The notes beneath the pieces are model-generated. The model had not been told where the DNA came from. It saw only the letters and a program-made list of their open reading frames with translations, and did no database searches. The translations under genes were made by a program, and so were the position numbers. This document shows, in pieces, positions 1 through 11,300 of a DNA stretch of 64,000 nt. Origin of the DNA: Drosophila pseudoobscura. Its lineage: Eukaryota > Arthropoda > Insecta > Diptera > Drosophilidae. The first letter of the stretch is position 1, and each line of letters begins with the position of its first letter. The stretch covers positions 4,154,001-4,218,000 of the forward strand of contig NC_046679.1 of NCBI RefSeq assembly GCF_009870125.1, written 5' to 3'.

Positions 1-2297
1 GGCGTGGACTTTGGATGTGGGCCTGGAACTGGGATTCAAGCACTTAAAGCAGTAAGCAGGCCAGATTGCAGCGCCAGCCCCAGCCCTGCTCCAAATTGCG
101 GTATGAGTAGATCGCAACATGCCACTTAGCCTCCAACTCAAAATCGTAGGCCAAAATCAATGAAACTGAACGGATTGCAATGGCAATGGGCAATGGGGAC
201 CTGGTTTTTGGGGTTAGAGAACAGCACACATTCCAGGCAATAGAGCAGACAGTTAGAATGTCACCCACACACACAATCAGAGGTAGAGTCAGAGTCAGAC
301 TCAGATACAGGCACACATACTCGTACATCACCTGCAATTGCAATCTGTTAACTTGTCCAACAACAGCAGAAACTTCCACTGCCACTGCCACTGCCACTCA
401 TAGCCAACAATTGACAATAACAAGCAGGCGGCGTCCGCCCAATTTTCAACCCAAACCAAACCGTTGGCCGACTCTTTGTGCTCCTGCTGCTGAAGTGCCT
501 CTCTGGCCACCGCACAACAACATTGAAAGCAACAGCAACATTGGCGATAACAAGAGCGAAAGGACAGTTTGTGGGGTCGAAACAAAAGATACCCTTGAAG
601 GTATAGAATTCATAGAACTACAAGAATATTAAACAAAAATTTGGCTTTAAAATTGGATCTTCTTTTGCCGAAACTTTAGAAACTCCTTTCAGTCACAACG
701 TTCTATGACCGCTATATGTATAATATCTAAAACCCAATGTGAGGGCAATACATTTACAATTTTCGCAACAAGAGTTTTGAAGAGATTTCTTAGACACAGA
801 AAGACGTTTGTCCGAATCCAGAACACACAATATAATGAACTATCATTTCATAGGGTGTTCGAACCGCAGTAACAACAACAACAGCAGCAACACAATTGGA
901 GTTGAGTTCTTCAATTGCCCACTGTCCAAATATTGCCAGAACCCAGGAACGTTGCGCATTGTTTGCTCGTTATTATGGACGTGGCTGTTGATGTGAGCCT
1001 GGGAGCGGGAGCTGAGTTTGGGAGTGGGAATGGAACCTGGATGAGGACCACAAATCTTTTGTCTTGGCTCCGCAAAAAACAAAAAAGCTCGTAACATAAA
1101 TAAATCTCAATTAAACTGCAACCCCTTTTTCGAGGGAGGCGTTTCCCATGGCCAGGATAATAATCAATCAGCTAACAAGCGACTGTCGGTTCTACTCCTG
1201 GATTCCGTGTGGCTGGTCCCCTTCCCCTTCCCCGATCCATGATTCCCCTGTCAAAGATGTCTCTGGCAGTCACACCCCGAGTTTTCCCCGAGTTTTCGGC
1301 TGCCACTCTTTTCTATGCCACGCCATGCGGCACTTGCATGTTTATTATTTGGTTTGGCTTTTAGAAGCCGGCCCGATCCCGACTCAGAAGAGTGGGATAG
1401 GTACAGGTAGAGGGCGGAAGAGGAGGAGCAGGAGGAGGGGAGGGTATGGGCCAGGCCAAGTCGCGACGACGTCACAGTCGTTAAGCGTGACTTTTGTTGC
1501 TGTTGTTGTTTGTGGTATGCAAAATACCGACGACGGTAGAACGGAACGGGAACGTAAACAAAAAGCCGAACCTCCTCAAGACCAAGTCGAAGTCAAAGTC
1601 GAAGCCACTCCACGAACCGAACCCAAAGGCAAAGAAGAAAGAAAAGTCCCTAGAGGTGTTATGGTAACAACGAACCATGTATGCCCTATAAATGCTCGTA
1701 TACTCGAAATACAGAGGAAGTTTTACCTCAGACAAATTGATTTGATATTGGAATACATATGGATCTTCGAAGATTAAAATATATCAACTTTTCAGCGAAT
1801 CATTTTTGGTTAAATAAAGCTAAGAGCATGGCTATATATGAGGAACAAATTCCTAGATGAAATATATGAATAGATTGCTTTGATAAATCCTCGAATTGTA
1901 CCTTAAAAACTAGAATACAACTTTTTTATCGATTCATCTTATCATAAGAGGTAAAACTTTTGAAATCAGTTCCAATTAATAGTTTTCAATTTCAATCTTA
2001 AAGATATACATTGTTCTTCTTTTTTATAACATTATAATTTTATTTGTAAACAAATTAACATTTTGCAAAGGGGAATCAGATCACGGGCTATTCAGGTGAG
2101 AGTGTGCCTCCCACAGTTGGTTTAACTAAACACGTTTTGTCATTGCCACAATGCACGAGCTGCCACAAAGCTGAAATACCCAACATCATCCAGGGAGAGG
2201 TGGCTTCGGCAACGTTGGCCGGCCTCGTCCATTCAGTCTTTTGCGAGATTTTATCGTGTGCGGACGTGTCTGCGGGTTTATTTGCGAACTCTTTGGC
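1..2297. other. Upstream non-coding region of the secreted-protein gene
   Basis: No gene is supported here. The open frames present, the longest being 209 codons at 1148-1777 (+), have low-complexity translations, no domain and no plausible splice partners. The sequence contains CAA/CAG-rich stretches (870-895), a CTTTTGTTGCTGTTGTTGTT tract near 1490 and an AT-rich block at 1780-2060. The likeliest role is upstream regulatory DNA for the gene whose first coding exon begins at 2489. Confidence 0.5.
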
Positions 2298-2304
2298 TAT
2301 ATAT
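2298..2304 (+). promoter_or_regulatory. TATA box of the secreted-protein gene
   Basis: TATATAT lies 191 bases before the ATG at 2489. It would place transcription start near 2328-2335, giving a 5' UTR of about 155 bases with no intervening ATG in the reading frame of the protein. This is inferred from motif and spacing only. Confidence 0.4.
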
Positions 2305-2488
2305 CATACGGGTCCCGGATTCCGCATCCCAAAGCTGCACGCGATTCTCATAGATGCATTGGCCAGCCGTTTGGCGCCACAGCCACAAATACAGCCGCAC
2401 AGATTGGGAGTCGTCGTCTCTGATTTAACTTGCAAACGAAAAAGTGCCAAAACCAAACGAAAACTAAAGAAGAAGTTCAACGAGAGAT

Positions 2489-5400
2489 ATGAGTGCAACA
2501 ATGGTGAGGACATATGCTGCGGCCTGGTTGCTCGGGTAAGTCTGGTGTCTGTATGTCTGTCTGTCTGTCTGTCTGTCTGTGAGGAGGAGTAGGGTCCGGC
2601 AGTGTCCGTGGCTTCCTTCCTTTTTAGTTTTATACCAACTTCATCCAGCCCCGCCGCTTCTTCTCGGTCTGGGTGAATGCGTCTGTGCCGGTGAACAAGA
2701 CCTTCATCTCGAGCTCATCCAAGTCATCGGTCTGCGTGCTGTACTCCTGGCAGCTGGGAAAGGGTAGGGAAATCTATGGATTATTGTGTGTCGGCTGGGT
2801 CGCCTCTGAGTCACCTACTCGATGGGCATCCAGAGCCGTGGTAGACTGCAGTGTGGCGCTTTGACAAGCCTTTTGGTATAGGTGAGACCAAAACGACGCT
2901 TCCTTGCAGACTCAGAGGCAGTCCTAAGAGCAGAGTGGAGGTTGATTGTAGGAATTTTTATGGTTATGTTTATCGAATGAGTATCGTTATGGAGTTTAAA
3001 ATCAAGTGTAAATAGTCGTTTAATACCTTCTCAACTGGCATTTGGCCTTAGCCTTGTCCGCCTTTTCCGAAGGAGCCTCCACCACTGGAAGTGTATCCCC
3101 GATCTGTTCGCACAACAACTCTGCAACTGGAAGTATATCCCCGATCTGTTCGCACCACGGCTCTTCCACTGGAAGTGTATCCCCGATCTGTTCGCACGAC
3201 GGCGTGGGTGTGGTCGGTGGCTCTATTAAGCCCTCTTTGTGCCGATCGGCTTCTAATCGTAGCTCCTTCACCTCCATTAGACTGAGCTCCACCAGCTGAT
3301 TGACTGTGTGCATCATCTCGTTTTCGATGAGGCCAGTTAGGTTTTGAAAGTCTTGGTGGATTACGTTCAAGGCATCCAAGAGCGGCTTCTGTACCTCTGC
3401 CTCAACGTATGTGGTCGTGGTCTGGGTGTGCAAGGATCGGTTATTAGTCGTGGTTTGCACGGCCACGCAGTTATTTCCCCGCACTGTCTGGATGCCCACA
3501 CAGCAGATATCCGGGCTAGTTTGATTGCCATTGTCTCCTGTATTAGGAATCCATTGCGTGGATATGGTATTGCAATTCGGGGCCTGTCCCTGGCTACCGA
3601 TGGACTTTTGTTCGATGTTTAATGTCTGCTGATAGCTGGAGTACATCAGAATGAGGTCAATCGTGTCCACCTCCACTGTTCTTTGCTCCAATTGACGCGT
3701 TTGGCTGCATTTGGGCACCTGGCTCGTTGCCAGTTGAGAGGTTTGGCTGGCTTTGGCCGTCTGGATCCTTGGCGACTCTGGGAATTGGCTGGCTTTGTTG
3801 TCTTGGATCATGATCGGATCAGATGTTTGGCTGCCTGTGTTTTCCAGAATCGTTTGAGACTCTGGTGCTTGACTGGCCTTAGTCCCTTGGTTCATCGAGG
3901 AACAGGGGGTTTGGCTGCCTTTCGTCTCCTGAATGGTTGTCGGATCAGTTTGGCTGCCGTTGGTCTTCTGGATCATAGTTGGATCAATCGTTTGGCTGCC
4001 TTTGGTTTCCCGAATCATCACCGGATCAATAGTCTGACTGCCTTTGGTCTTCTGGATCACCGCTGGATCAAGGGTTTGGCTGCTTTTGGTCTTCTGGACT
4101 TTCCTAGATTCAAGCGTTTGGGTGCCTCTATTCTTAAAGGTCACTTTTGGTGTTTTCTTCGCCTGCATCAACCGCCGGAGACGCTTTGCAATGCGACTCA
4201 ACCGACTGGGAGTGCACCTCCTCCTACTTATGTGTAGAATTGTGAGTAGACCATTCTTCATGGTATAATGCACGGCATATCTGAGGGGGGCGACATGAGT
4301 CCATCCGTCCTGGCTTCAAGAACCCCGTTCACACTTACCTCAATTTGCCGCACGGCACTCGCCACTGGCCATGGTGACTGCCGCTTGGACCATCGGCCAT
4401 GGACTTTGCCAGTAGCTCCTTCAAATCGATTTGTATATTCACATTGCGTCCCATTTTATCTTGTTGGTATTCGCTCAAAATTCTCAACTTTTCAATTTAG
4501 ACAAAAAAAATTGATATTTGTTATGTAGGAATATTAGGTTGATGGCTGGCGGAGCTGAACGGAGCTGAACGGAGCTGAACGGAGCTATAATGATATATGA
4601 CTAAATGGATTCATGGAATTCTAATGAACAACCTACTAAGTTTGCTACTTCCAATCGAATTTTCACACGAAACCCTTTTGTAATTTTGAAATTTGTCTTT
4701 AAATATCCAACCCAACACGCAATCTGTGCATCGTTCCCCGTGGCTGCCCAGGTCGGTGGTACCATGTTGTTCCTGCTGTTTGTGTGTATGGCTTGCGGGC
4801 TCCTTTGTGCTGGCGATTCATTAATAATTCAAAAATGCCGCATATGTTGCACTCTGGAGTGGTACAGGATGGGGATGGAGGCAGGACGACAGCAGAAGCG
4901 ACAGCAGCGGCAGCAGCAACAGCTACAAAAAAGCATTCACTTATTCTGCAATTTATCAATTCGAAGTTAACATGAAAATGGCCACAAAAACCACAACACA
5001 GACACACAGACACAGAGGATACAAAGGCCATGTGGCAGGAGTCGGAGTCGGAGTCGGAGTTTGAGTCCCTGCCTCGGGTGTTTGGATGAAGTTGGGTCTG
5101 GACCTCGGCAGCAGCAGCATGTGGTGGCCACTGCTAAATACGTGTTGATTTGAGCGCCTTTCGATTGGATTTGCAATCCATGCACAAAAACATACAAAAA
5201 TCGATTGGAGGAGAGAGGATTGGAGCTCCGACCCGGCCCGGCCCGGCCCGGCCTGACCATCCATCAGCGTGCCTCTAATCCCGCCCAGAGGCATGGCTTC
5301 CTTTGTGTGCCTTGTGTCTTCCCACTTGGAATTTATGCAGCTTCTCCTTCTAAGGCTCCTCTTTGCATGCATTATGTGGAGTGCGCGACTCAGACCGAGA

Positions 5401-8400
5401 CCGAGGCTCAGAAATGCCATGCACGTCTTGTGGCCTTCGGTTACATTTATTGCATAAAACTTGGCCAATTTCCATTATAATTTGTGTCGACCAGAGACCG
5501 CCAAGAGCCAAGAGGCGATTGAAGTACCTCGAAAAAAAAAAAGAAACGGAAAACTAAAAACGAAGACGCTCCAAGCCAACTGCTTAGTCGGTCAATAACA
5601 TTTCTTGACTTGACAAAGTATCCAATGAGAAGATCTCTCTTAAGAGGCTCTCGATGGTTCTCTGGGAACAGTTTGTCAAACGCTGACCTAAGCCATTCCA
5701 TGGCATGCCATTCGGAGTGCTGTAAATCGAACACTGAGGGAAAAAATTGCACCCAGATAAAATATCCAGAATAGTCCGTAAGCTTTTAAGGTTTAAAAAC
5801 GTATAAATATATCTTATGGATATATCTTTCTGTTAGATAGATAACATATACTATAATTACTCATTACTCCTATACTCATTTCTATGTGTAGTCTTTTCGC
5901 TCAGTATAGTGCATTATACTACTGATATACTATCCTTCTCAGGCCTCCGTATCAGTGATTGGAACACCCTGGGAGATAGTTAGAACTCGGAATTTCATCT
6001 AATGCTCTCACGCCTTCATGGGTTTCCCATTTCCCAGCTCTCCATCTCTGATCGCTCTCCATTTCCCTCACCAAGCTCTCTCTTTCTATCTTCTTTCCTA
6101 CTCTCTCACTAGTGTGCTGTAATTGTACGTGCTTATTTGCATTTTTATCTGCTTTGTTGTACGCTTTCTTCCGTGCTGGTATCATTACTTGACACTGCCA
6201 CACCAGAGGAAGCAGAACGGGAACGAGAGCCCAAGAGAGCCCCTCTTCCTCGGAAAACCCCCACTGGTCTCTGGGGCAGGCAGTGTCCATCCGTGCGTCC
6301 GAAGGTGTACAATTTCAAAGAGGGCGGGCCCCTCTGTTAAAGTCATCTCTTGGGTTACACTTTACCCCTCGAAAAAAAAGAGCTAAAACAAAAAAAAAAA
6401 GGGAACATAATGAAGACCTGAAGTCCGGGGCACTTGTCAAAGCCTGCCGCCTTTGCCGACTGATTGACCCTGAACCCTGTGAAGGAGCAGGAGCAGAAGC
6501 CGGGAGTAGGGAGTAGGGAGCTGGTGGTATGGCGTGCCTGGTGCCTGGTCAGCAGGGTCCAATCAAAACCGCATGGAGCCTAATCCCCTCTAGAATTTCG
6601 CACATAAAATACAACAGCAAATAATGCCAGCGTATAAAACGACAGCCATAAAAGTAATTTCATTTTATTTCTGTTCAGATTCTGCTGCCTCGTTTGTCTA
6701 GCTGCCGCGGCGCAGGGCAGCAGCAGCAGCAGCAGTCGTTCGGCACTGGCCAAGGATGTGGCGCACATGCACAAAATCAAGAGGCAGCAGCAGGACAAAC
6801 ACCAGCAGACGTTGCAACTGCAACTGCAACAAGGAGTGGCTGTAACAGGGGCCAAGCAGCAGCAGAAGAAGCAGCTGGCCAGAAGCGCACATGGCCTCAA
6901 TAAGAAGCTCCTCGGGTGAGTAGCCAGTGGAGGCAGGGCAGGGGAGGGGGAAGAATGTTGCACGCCTCTTATTTTGGGCTTAATTAAACCACTGTTTTTG
7001 TGCCCGGCACTAAGGCCATAAATTACATAATGAAATATTCATGGAAATACCTCTCTCCCGCTCTCTGCCTGCAACCATCTTCTGCGGCTTGGCGGCTAAC
7101 CTCTGTTACACTCTCTGTTTGCCTCTTTCTCCTCCGTGTTGCAGCCAAATGGGCTTCATGAAGGTGAAGGCTCCCAACAGCCACAACCGGAAACGTTTGG
7201 CCGTTGAGTCACGACGCCATGCCTCGCGCGATGATTCACACATGTTCATCATCAAATTGCCGCCAAATATGCACTACTATGCAGGACCCAATGCCGTGCC
7301 ACACAATGCACCACCGATCGGCGGCAGCAGCAGCAGCAGCAGCCAAAAAGGCAACGCACCCAAGAAGATGGAAGCGGCGGCAGTGGCAGCAGCCTCGAGA
7401 AGATCTGCCACACAAGCACCGGCCACAGCAGCAGCGGCAGCGGCAGCGGCAACCACAACCGCAACGGAGGCGTCGGCGTTGAAAGCTAACGGGAAAAAGG
7501 TAAACGGGATTCCATTAGGTTACACCATAGACGCACACAATGCCAGCAATGCACTCGCACTCGCACTCGCGTCTCCCTCTTGGCCAGAACTGGCTCGATG
7601 GATGGCCAGCCAAGCCACATGGGTTGGCTGGGGGTTTCTGGGTTCTGGGTTCTGGCTCTGATGTTGACTCTCGACTCTGGTTCTGGGCAACTGGTGATAA
7701 ACATCGGCCGCGCATGCGCATAAAACAAATTGCAAAAGAGAGAGAGAGAGGGATAGAGAGATGCAGTAGAAACCAAAGAAGTTGTCGAAAGAGAGAAGCA
7801 TAAAATGGATTACCCATTTGGGCCGATGGCAACAGACATGGGAGACATGGGAGACATGGAGACGTGCAGTCATGGTAGTCACCCATATAGACGGGAAATA
7901 CTTGTAAGTAAAACCAAGACTAAAGTTGGACCTCAGCTGCTGAGCTGCTGAACTGCTGATGATGGCCGACCGACATACAAGCTTCAACTGCAACTGCAAC
8001 TGCAACTGCAGCTCCCTCCCCAAGCTGCAGTTCCACATAATTTGTTGTATTCCCAAAATGGGTATCTTGGGCAGGCCTATAAATAGCATTGACATAGGGT
8101 TTTCCCTCTCTGCTCTCCAGCTGTCATTCTGTCTGTCCACTGGGTATCCCTTAGTCGAGCAAGTGTATGCCGCATTCCCAGTTGTAATACATTGCCTTTT
8201 GGCTTGTAGCTGTTGCTGTTGGGGCTTGGGTTTGTTGTGTGTGCAGAATTAATGCGGCAAGTGTCAATGTCAGTGGATGTGGGACAGAAAACAGGGAACA
8301 TCCAGCAGGCAGGCAACATGTGGATGCTTCCCGAACAGAGGCACGAAAATTATTACGCTCTCACGACTCCTGCTGGAGGTTTGGCTCTTTGGAGTGATGC

Positions 8401-9073
8401 CACATGAACCAGAAATTAATATGCAAGCCATTAACCAACTCCGAGTCTCAATTAAAAATGCAATTTGTTAGAGTCAGTCCCACAGAGAAGCCACCAGCCA
8501 CCACTAGCCACTAGCCACTAGTCACTAGTCACTGATCACCGTTGAGCCTAATATAGACGCCAGCCAGTCCGTACTCCGTGTCCCGAGCTGATTTATGGGA
8601 CGCCAGTCTACGAGTCGCGAGTCGCGAGTCCAGTCCAGTCCAGTCCGTGCGTAATGTTGTCTAATCAGTGAGTTTTTCAATTGCAGGTCTCATTTCCCTT
8701 CAGCTCGAATGGTCGGCCGGGTCGCATCTACCACTGGAACCTGCCGGTGCTGAAGCAGGCACTGCAGAAGAAGCCGCACTTTGCCCACGTCTCGGCATCA
8801 GACCGCAACCGGCTGCTGGACATCGAGAATATACCAACCTGGCGCAAGCCCTGGGAAAATGAGACCATGGAGAAATCAATCACCACCAGCAGCGGCAAGT
8901 CCAAGTACAAGAAGTCCCTCAAACCGAAGTCGCCCACATACTATGCCCCCTCGCAGGCGGTCAGCAAGCAGAGTTTCCACAAGTACTTTGCCGGCAATGG
9001 GAAGCCCAAGGGCTTCTATGTCATCAAGGAGCACCAGAGCAAGCCGCAGTTCTATCACAACATCATATCATAA
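2489..9073 (+). CDS. Secreted basic low-complexity protein, 341 aa, four exons
   Basis: I do not recognise this family. Proposed coding exons are 2489-2535, 6679-6915, 7145-7499 and 8687-9073, all with GT-AG borders; the lengths sum to 1026 bases, an exact reading frame. The first exon encodes MSATMVRTYAAAWLL and splices in phase to FCCLVCLAAAAQG, together forming a complete signal peptide with cleavage near residue 28-29. A serine run follows, then a Gln/Lys-rich basic stretch, a dibasic cluster (NRKR at 109-112, RR at 118-119) and a Ser/Ala-rich linker. The C-terminal 128 residues in exon 4 look most constrained: GRPGRIYHWNLPVLKQAL, NIPTWRKPWENE, a Lys-rich segment and a Tyr/Phe/His-rich end (SFHKYFAGNG, FYHNIIS). 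There is no membrane segment after the signal. It could be a matrix protein or a precursor cleaved at dibasic sites; function is unknown. Intron 1 (about 4.1 kb) holds a nested minus-strand gene. The exon 1 choice rests on phase and signal-peptide continuity. Confidence 0.75.
2551..2580 (+). repeat. CTGT tetranucleotide repeat at the start of intron 1
   Basis: About seven units of CTGT lie 15 bases after the donor of the first coding exon. This is a simple repeat and likely polymorphic. Confidence 0.85.
3020..4454 (-). CDS. Nested SQT-repeat coiled-coil protein, 458 aa
   Basis: Two coding exons on the minus strand, 4454-4339 and 4280-3020, are separated by a 58-base GT-AG intron. The spliced length is 1377 bases, an exact frame. 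Exon 1 gives MGRNVNIQIDLKELLAKSMA, and the protein continues through an Arg-rich segment (residues 58-75). Residues 90-235 are about eleven imperfect 14-residue units of the type KGSQTIDPxMIQxT. Most carry K/N/T-G/A-S-Q-T, starting from RGTQT. Further GIQT, AVQT and HTQT motifs follow, then a hydrophobic heptad-like helix (roughly 340-390) and three C-terminal 14-residue repeats beginning CEQIGD. In known families, K-x-[TSVI]-Q-T peptides are ligands of dynein light chain LC8, so a multivalent LC8-binding scaffold is possible; this is inference. The gene lies wholly within intron 1 of the opposite-strand secreted-protein gene. No TATA box is evident. It may be a fast-evolving, tissue-restricted gene. 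I do not recognise an ortholog. Confidence 0.75.
3092..3198 (-). repeat. Coding 42-bp tandem repeat, CEQIGD array
   Basis: Three copies of a 42-bp unit, each containing ATCCCCGATCTGTTCGCA on the plus strand, encode three 14-residue repeats near the C terminus of the nested gene. Confidence 0.9.
3690..4125 (-). repeat. Coding 42-bp degenerate minisatellite, SQT array
   Basis: About ten to eleven diverged copies of a 42-bp unit, recognisable on the plus strand by recurring TTTGGCTGCC/TTTGGCTG, encode the 14-residue SQT repeats of the nested gene. One copy has lost a codon (NGSQT followed directly by DP), showing in-frame length change. Confidence 0.85.
4551..4586. repeat. 10-bp tandem repeat GGAGCTGAAC
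   Basis: Three perfect copies plus a partial fourth lie about 100 bases upstream of the nested gene's start codon, in the place where its promoter or 5' UTR should be. Confidence 0.9.
4587..6678. other. Remainder of intron 1 of the secreted-protein gene
   Basis: Nothing coding is supported between the nested gene and exon 2. Visible features are a CGGCCC-type run (5229-5250), an AT-rich block (5750-5940), and poly(A) tracts near 5533 and 6372. The intron ends in a pyrimidine-rich acceptor, TTTCTGTTCAG, at 6668-6678. Confidence 0.5.
7500..8686. other. Intron 3 of the secreted-protein gene
   Basis: A 1.19-kb intron with donor GTAAAC and acceptor TTTTTCAATTGCAG. It contains an AACTGC hexamer repeat (7985-8011), a CCACTAG/TCACTAG tandem (8490-8535) and GAGTCGC plus CCAGT repeats (8611-8648). 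Minus-strand open frames of up to 206 codons overlap these repeats and look spurious. Confidence 0.6.
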
Positions 9074-9367
9074 TCTAATCAGCCCATAGCTCCCCGCCTT
9101 GCGGGCATCTATTCCTATTCCCCTATTCTATTTAACTTCTACTTCTACTTTAGAACACTTCCGTCCAGTTTCGACTAGGATTGTAATGGCAATCCTTGTA
9201 TAATACTCGACCGCATTTGCTGTCCAACAGTTGGGCGTGTGAAATCTATTTTTATAAACGCAAAGAATACAATAACAGCGTCGGGATGGTCCATGGTCCC
9301 CACTGCATCAATACCGGGGACGGACCATTCCGAACTGCATTTTAGCTGCTAAGCATCTGCGGAAAGC

Positions 9368-9373
9368 AATAAA
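9368..9373 (+). terminator. Poly(A) signal of the secreted-protein gene
   Basis: AATAAA lies 295 bases after the stop at 9071-9073. A second AATAAA at 9427-9432 is an alternative. Confidence 0.55.
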
Positions 9374-9439
9374 TTATGGCAAATATCAATGCTAGGTTTA
9401 AGTGCATGTACGATTTTGTTTTGATAAATAAATATTGAC

Positions 9440-11148
9440 TGATTTTTAAATGCATTCAAGGGTCTTTACTACTCCACGACCTCTCCACTGAATCAGACAA
9501 AGAAGCGACAAAGAGGCGGTACTGTCTGCTGTCTGTTGTCTGTTGTCTGGGTTCTGTTCCCTGTTCAGTTTGTTGACTTTGACAAAGGTAGAAGTAAGCC
9601 ACAAAAAGGTGGGGCGAGTGTCTGGCAAATTTTGGGCGACGGCGAAGAACGAGACTCTTGAGCCAGCACCGCAGTCGTCTGCTAATTATATAAGCCATAA
9701 GCCATAAGACATAAGCCTGATCGTGTTCTCTCACTGCGAACGAACCCTTTGCGAAAGATCTGCACCGGCGAGAAATGGAAACGGAAGCGAGGCGATCGTG
9801 CGCATGCGCAATATCTCATTTGGCAGAGATTCAAAATTCAGATATAGATACATATTTATAAGCCCAGCGCCAGGTCGTAATAAGTAACAAGAATAATAAT
9901 AATAATAATCTTAACAACGACAAAAAGTCGCAGATATAATGGGAGATGTGGCGCACACCTTCAAACTGCCGCATAAATAATGTTGTTTGGCTTTTCTTCT
10001 CTTTACTTAATTTCCCATATTTTTTTCCGTTTCTGTTGTTTTTTTGGCGACTCTGCCGCATAATTGTTTTCGCGGCTTATGCTTTCCGCTGCTGCTGCTG
10101 ACTCACGTACGTTGAACTTTTCACCCGTATCGTATGCCCATCAGAATGCGTACGTACGAGAACGAGGGTCTGGTCTGTCGTATTGAGTGCGCGGCTTAAG
10201 TAGATTTAATGACTTGTAGTTTTGTAGTAGGCAAAAAGAGCCACGGACCAGAGAATGAAACACACATAAATCACTTTTATGACAAATGCCGTCAACTGAT
10301 TACTGTCGAAAGCCGCCAGGACGCGTATGGCTGAGGCTGGGCCCGACGGCAAGGCATTGAATTTTTATGGCCTTCATCAATGGAAATTGCTTTGTTGGCC
10401 TCCACTAGGCGGTAATGCAGATAACAGTTACCGCAATCAAATGTCGGATAACATTCGTTTGTCTAAATGTGCCATTTCTTAAGCCGAAAGCACGGACAAG
10501 TGTCTGGCTATCACTGGCACACAGTTGTAGTATCGTTGTTGGAGGCAGAAGTTGCAACATGTTAACGCCATTTCCGCTTGTCATATCAAAATAATTATCT
10601 CAAACTGTTGCCACGACCAAGTCCTAGGTACCCAGCCACAGCCACAGACACACCACACCACACCACTCAAAGCCAAACCAAACCGAAGCGAGTCCACGAT
10701 ATGCGACAATAACAAGATCTACGCCGAGCGCAGTCGTTTGCATGCGGGGCATAAGCTCAGAAGTTGATCCGCAGAACTCGTTTTTCACGCAATCTTGATT
10801 GTAATTATGTAATTCCGAAATTCTAACTAATTAAACTAACATTGCAGCTAATTGTATTTACATAACGTACCTGTTTGGGAGCAGCTTGACTCCTGTCCAA
10901 GGCATACGCGCTGTGCTTAAGATAATAAGATGACTTAATCTTAGTGCTTGATTTAAATTGATGTTCAAACGTAACGGCTGTGGTATTAGACGCCACCTGG
11001 CGACATTGTCTGTTGAGCTGCTGGAGTTAGCAGTAATCGATTGTTTGGCGCGCATTTTGATTTATATACATTCAGGATTACCCAGCCAAGCTCACATATT
11101 TTTCATTTTAATGACATAAGGGTACAAAAAGTTATATAATCTATTCTT
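9440..11148. other. Intergenic region between the secreted-protein gene and the 32-aa peptide gene
   Basis: No convincing gene. A 65-codon minus-strand open frame (11055-10858) ends next to a GTACGT donor-like site but lacks a start context or partners. A TCTGTTGTCTG tandem (9527-9550) and an AATAATAAT run (9890-9910) are present. Confidence 0.5.
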
Positions 11149-11247
11149 TTAATTTTCGGCATAAGGTCCGAGTGGGGGATCCGCCCTCTTTGCAGATATA
11201 AGAAGCGGCAAGACAACGGCCAAAAGGAGTCCTAGGTAGAGCTTCAT
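11149..11247 (-). CDS. Small secreted peptide, 32 aa
   Basis: A single-exon gene too short for ordinary ORF calling. The protein begins MKLYLGLLLAVVLPLLISA, a textbook signal peptide (Lys at position 2, then a 14-residue hydrophobic core, then S-A). A short tail KRADPPLGPYAEN follows, so the mature product is 11-13 residues, with KR as a possible trimming site. A TATA box (TATAAATAC on the minus strand, 11309-11301) sits 54-62 bases before the ATG, and ATTAAA-type signals lie within 50 bases after the stop. The layout, with strong TATA, short leader and tiny secreted product, is typical of fly seminal-fluid or immune-induced peptides, but there are no cysteines and I cannot assign a family. 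Confidence 0.65.
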   Translation of the reverse strand: MKLYLGLLLAVVLPLLISAKRADPPLGPYAEN

Positions 11248-11300
11248 TATGGTTTGAGCTAATCGCTGAATACGAATGTCTAGTTCCCATTTAAGGCACC

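Noticed and set aside
1148-1777. 209-codon plus-strand open frame
   Set aside because: Low-complexity Arg/Lys/Glu and Val runs translated from purine-rich repeats; no domain, no splice partners, no promoter.
2104-2592. 162-codon plus-strand frame over the first exon
   Set aside because: It crosses the TATA box and the donor and ends in a CTGT repeat (SVCLSVCLS). The 15-codon signal-peptide frame at 2489 fits splicing better.
6580-6963. Minus-strand frame with a signal-anchor-like segment (KLLLWLSFYTLALFAVVFYV)
   Set aside because: It is antisense to exon 2 of the secreted-protein gene, and the hydrophobic segment is produced by the intron's pyrimidine tract; no start or partner exons.
7520-8140. 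206-codon minus-strand open frame in intron 3 of the secreted-protein gene
   Set aside because: Runs through simple repeats (Leu-Gln and Ser-Leu dipeptides); the two flanking exons show this is intron.
10858-11055. 65-codon minus-strand frame downstream of the 32-aa peptide gene
   Set aside because: No signal peptide, no promoter motif, composition like the surrounding non-coding DNA.
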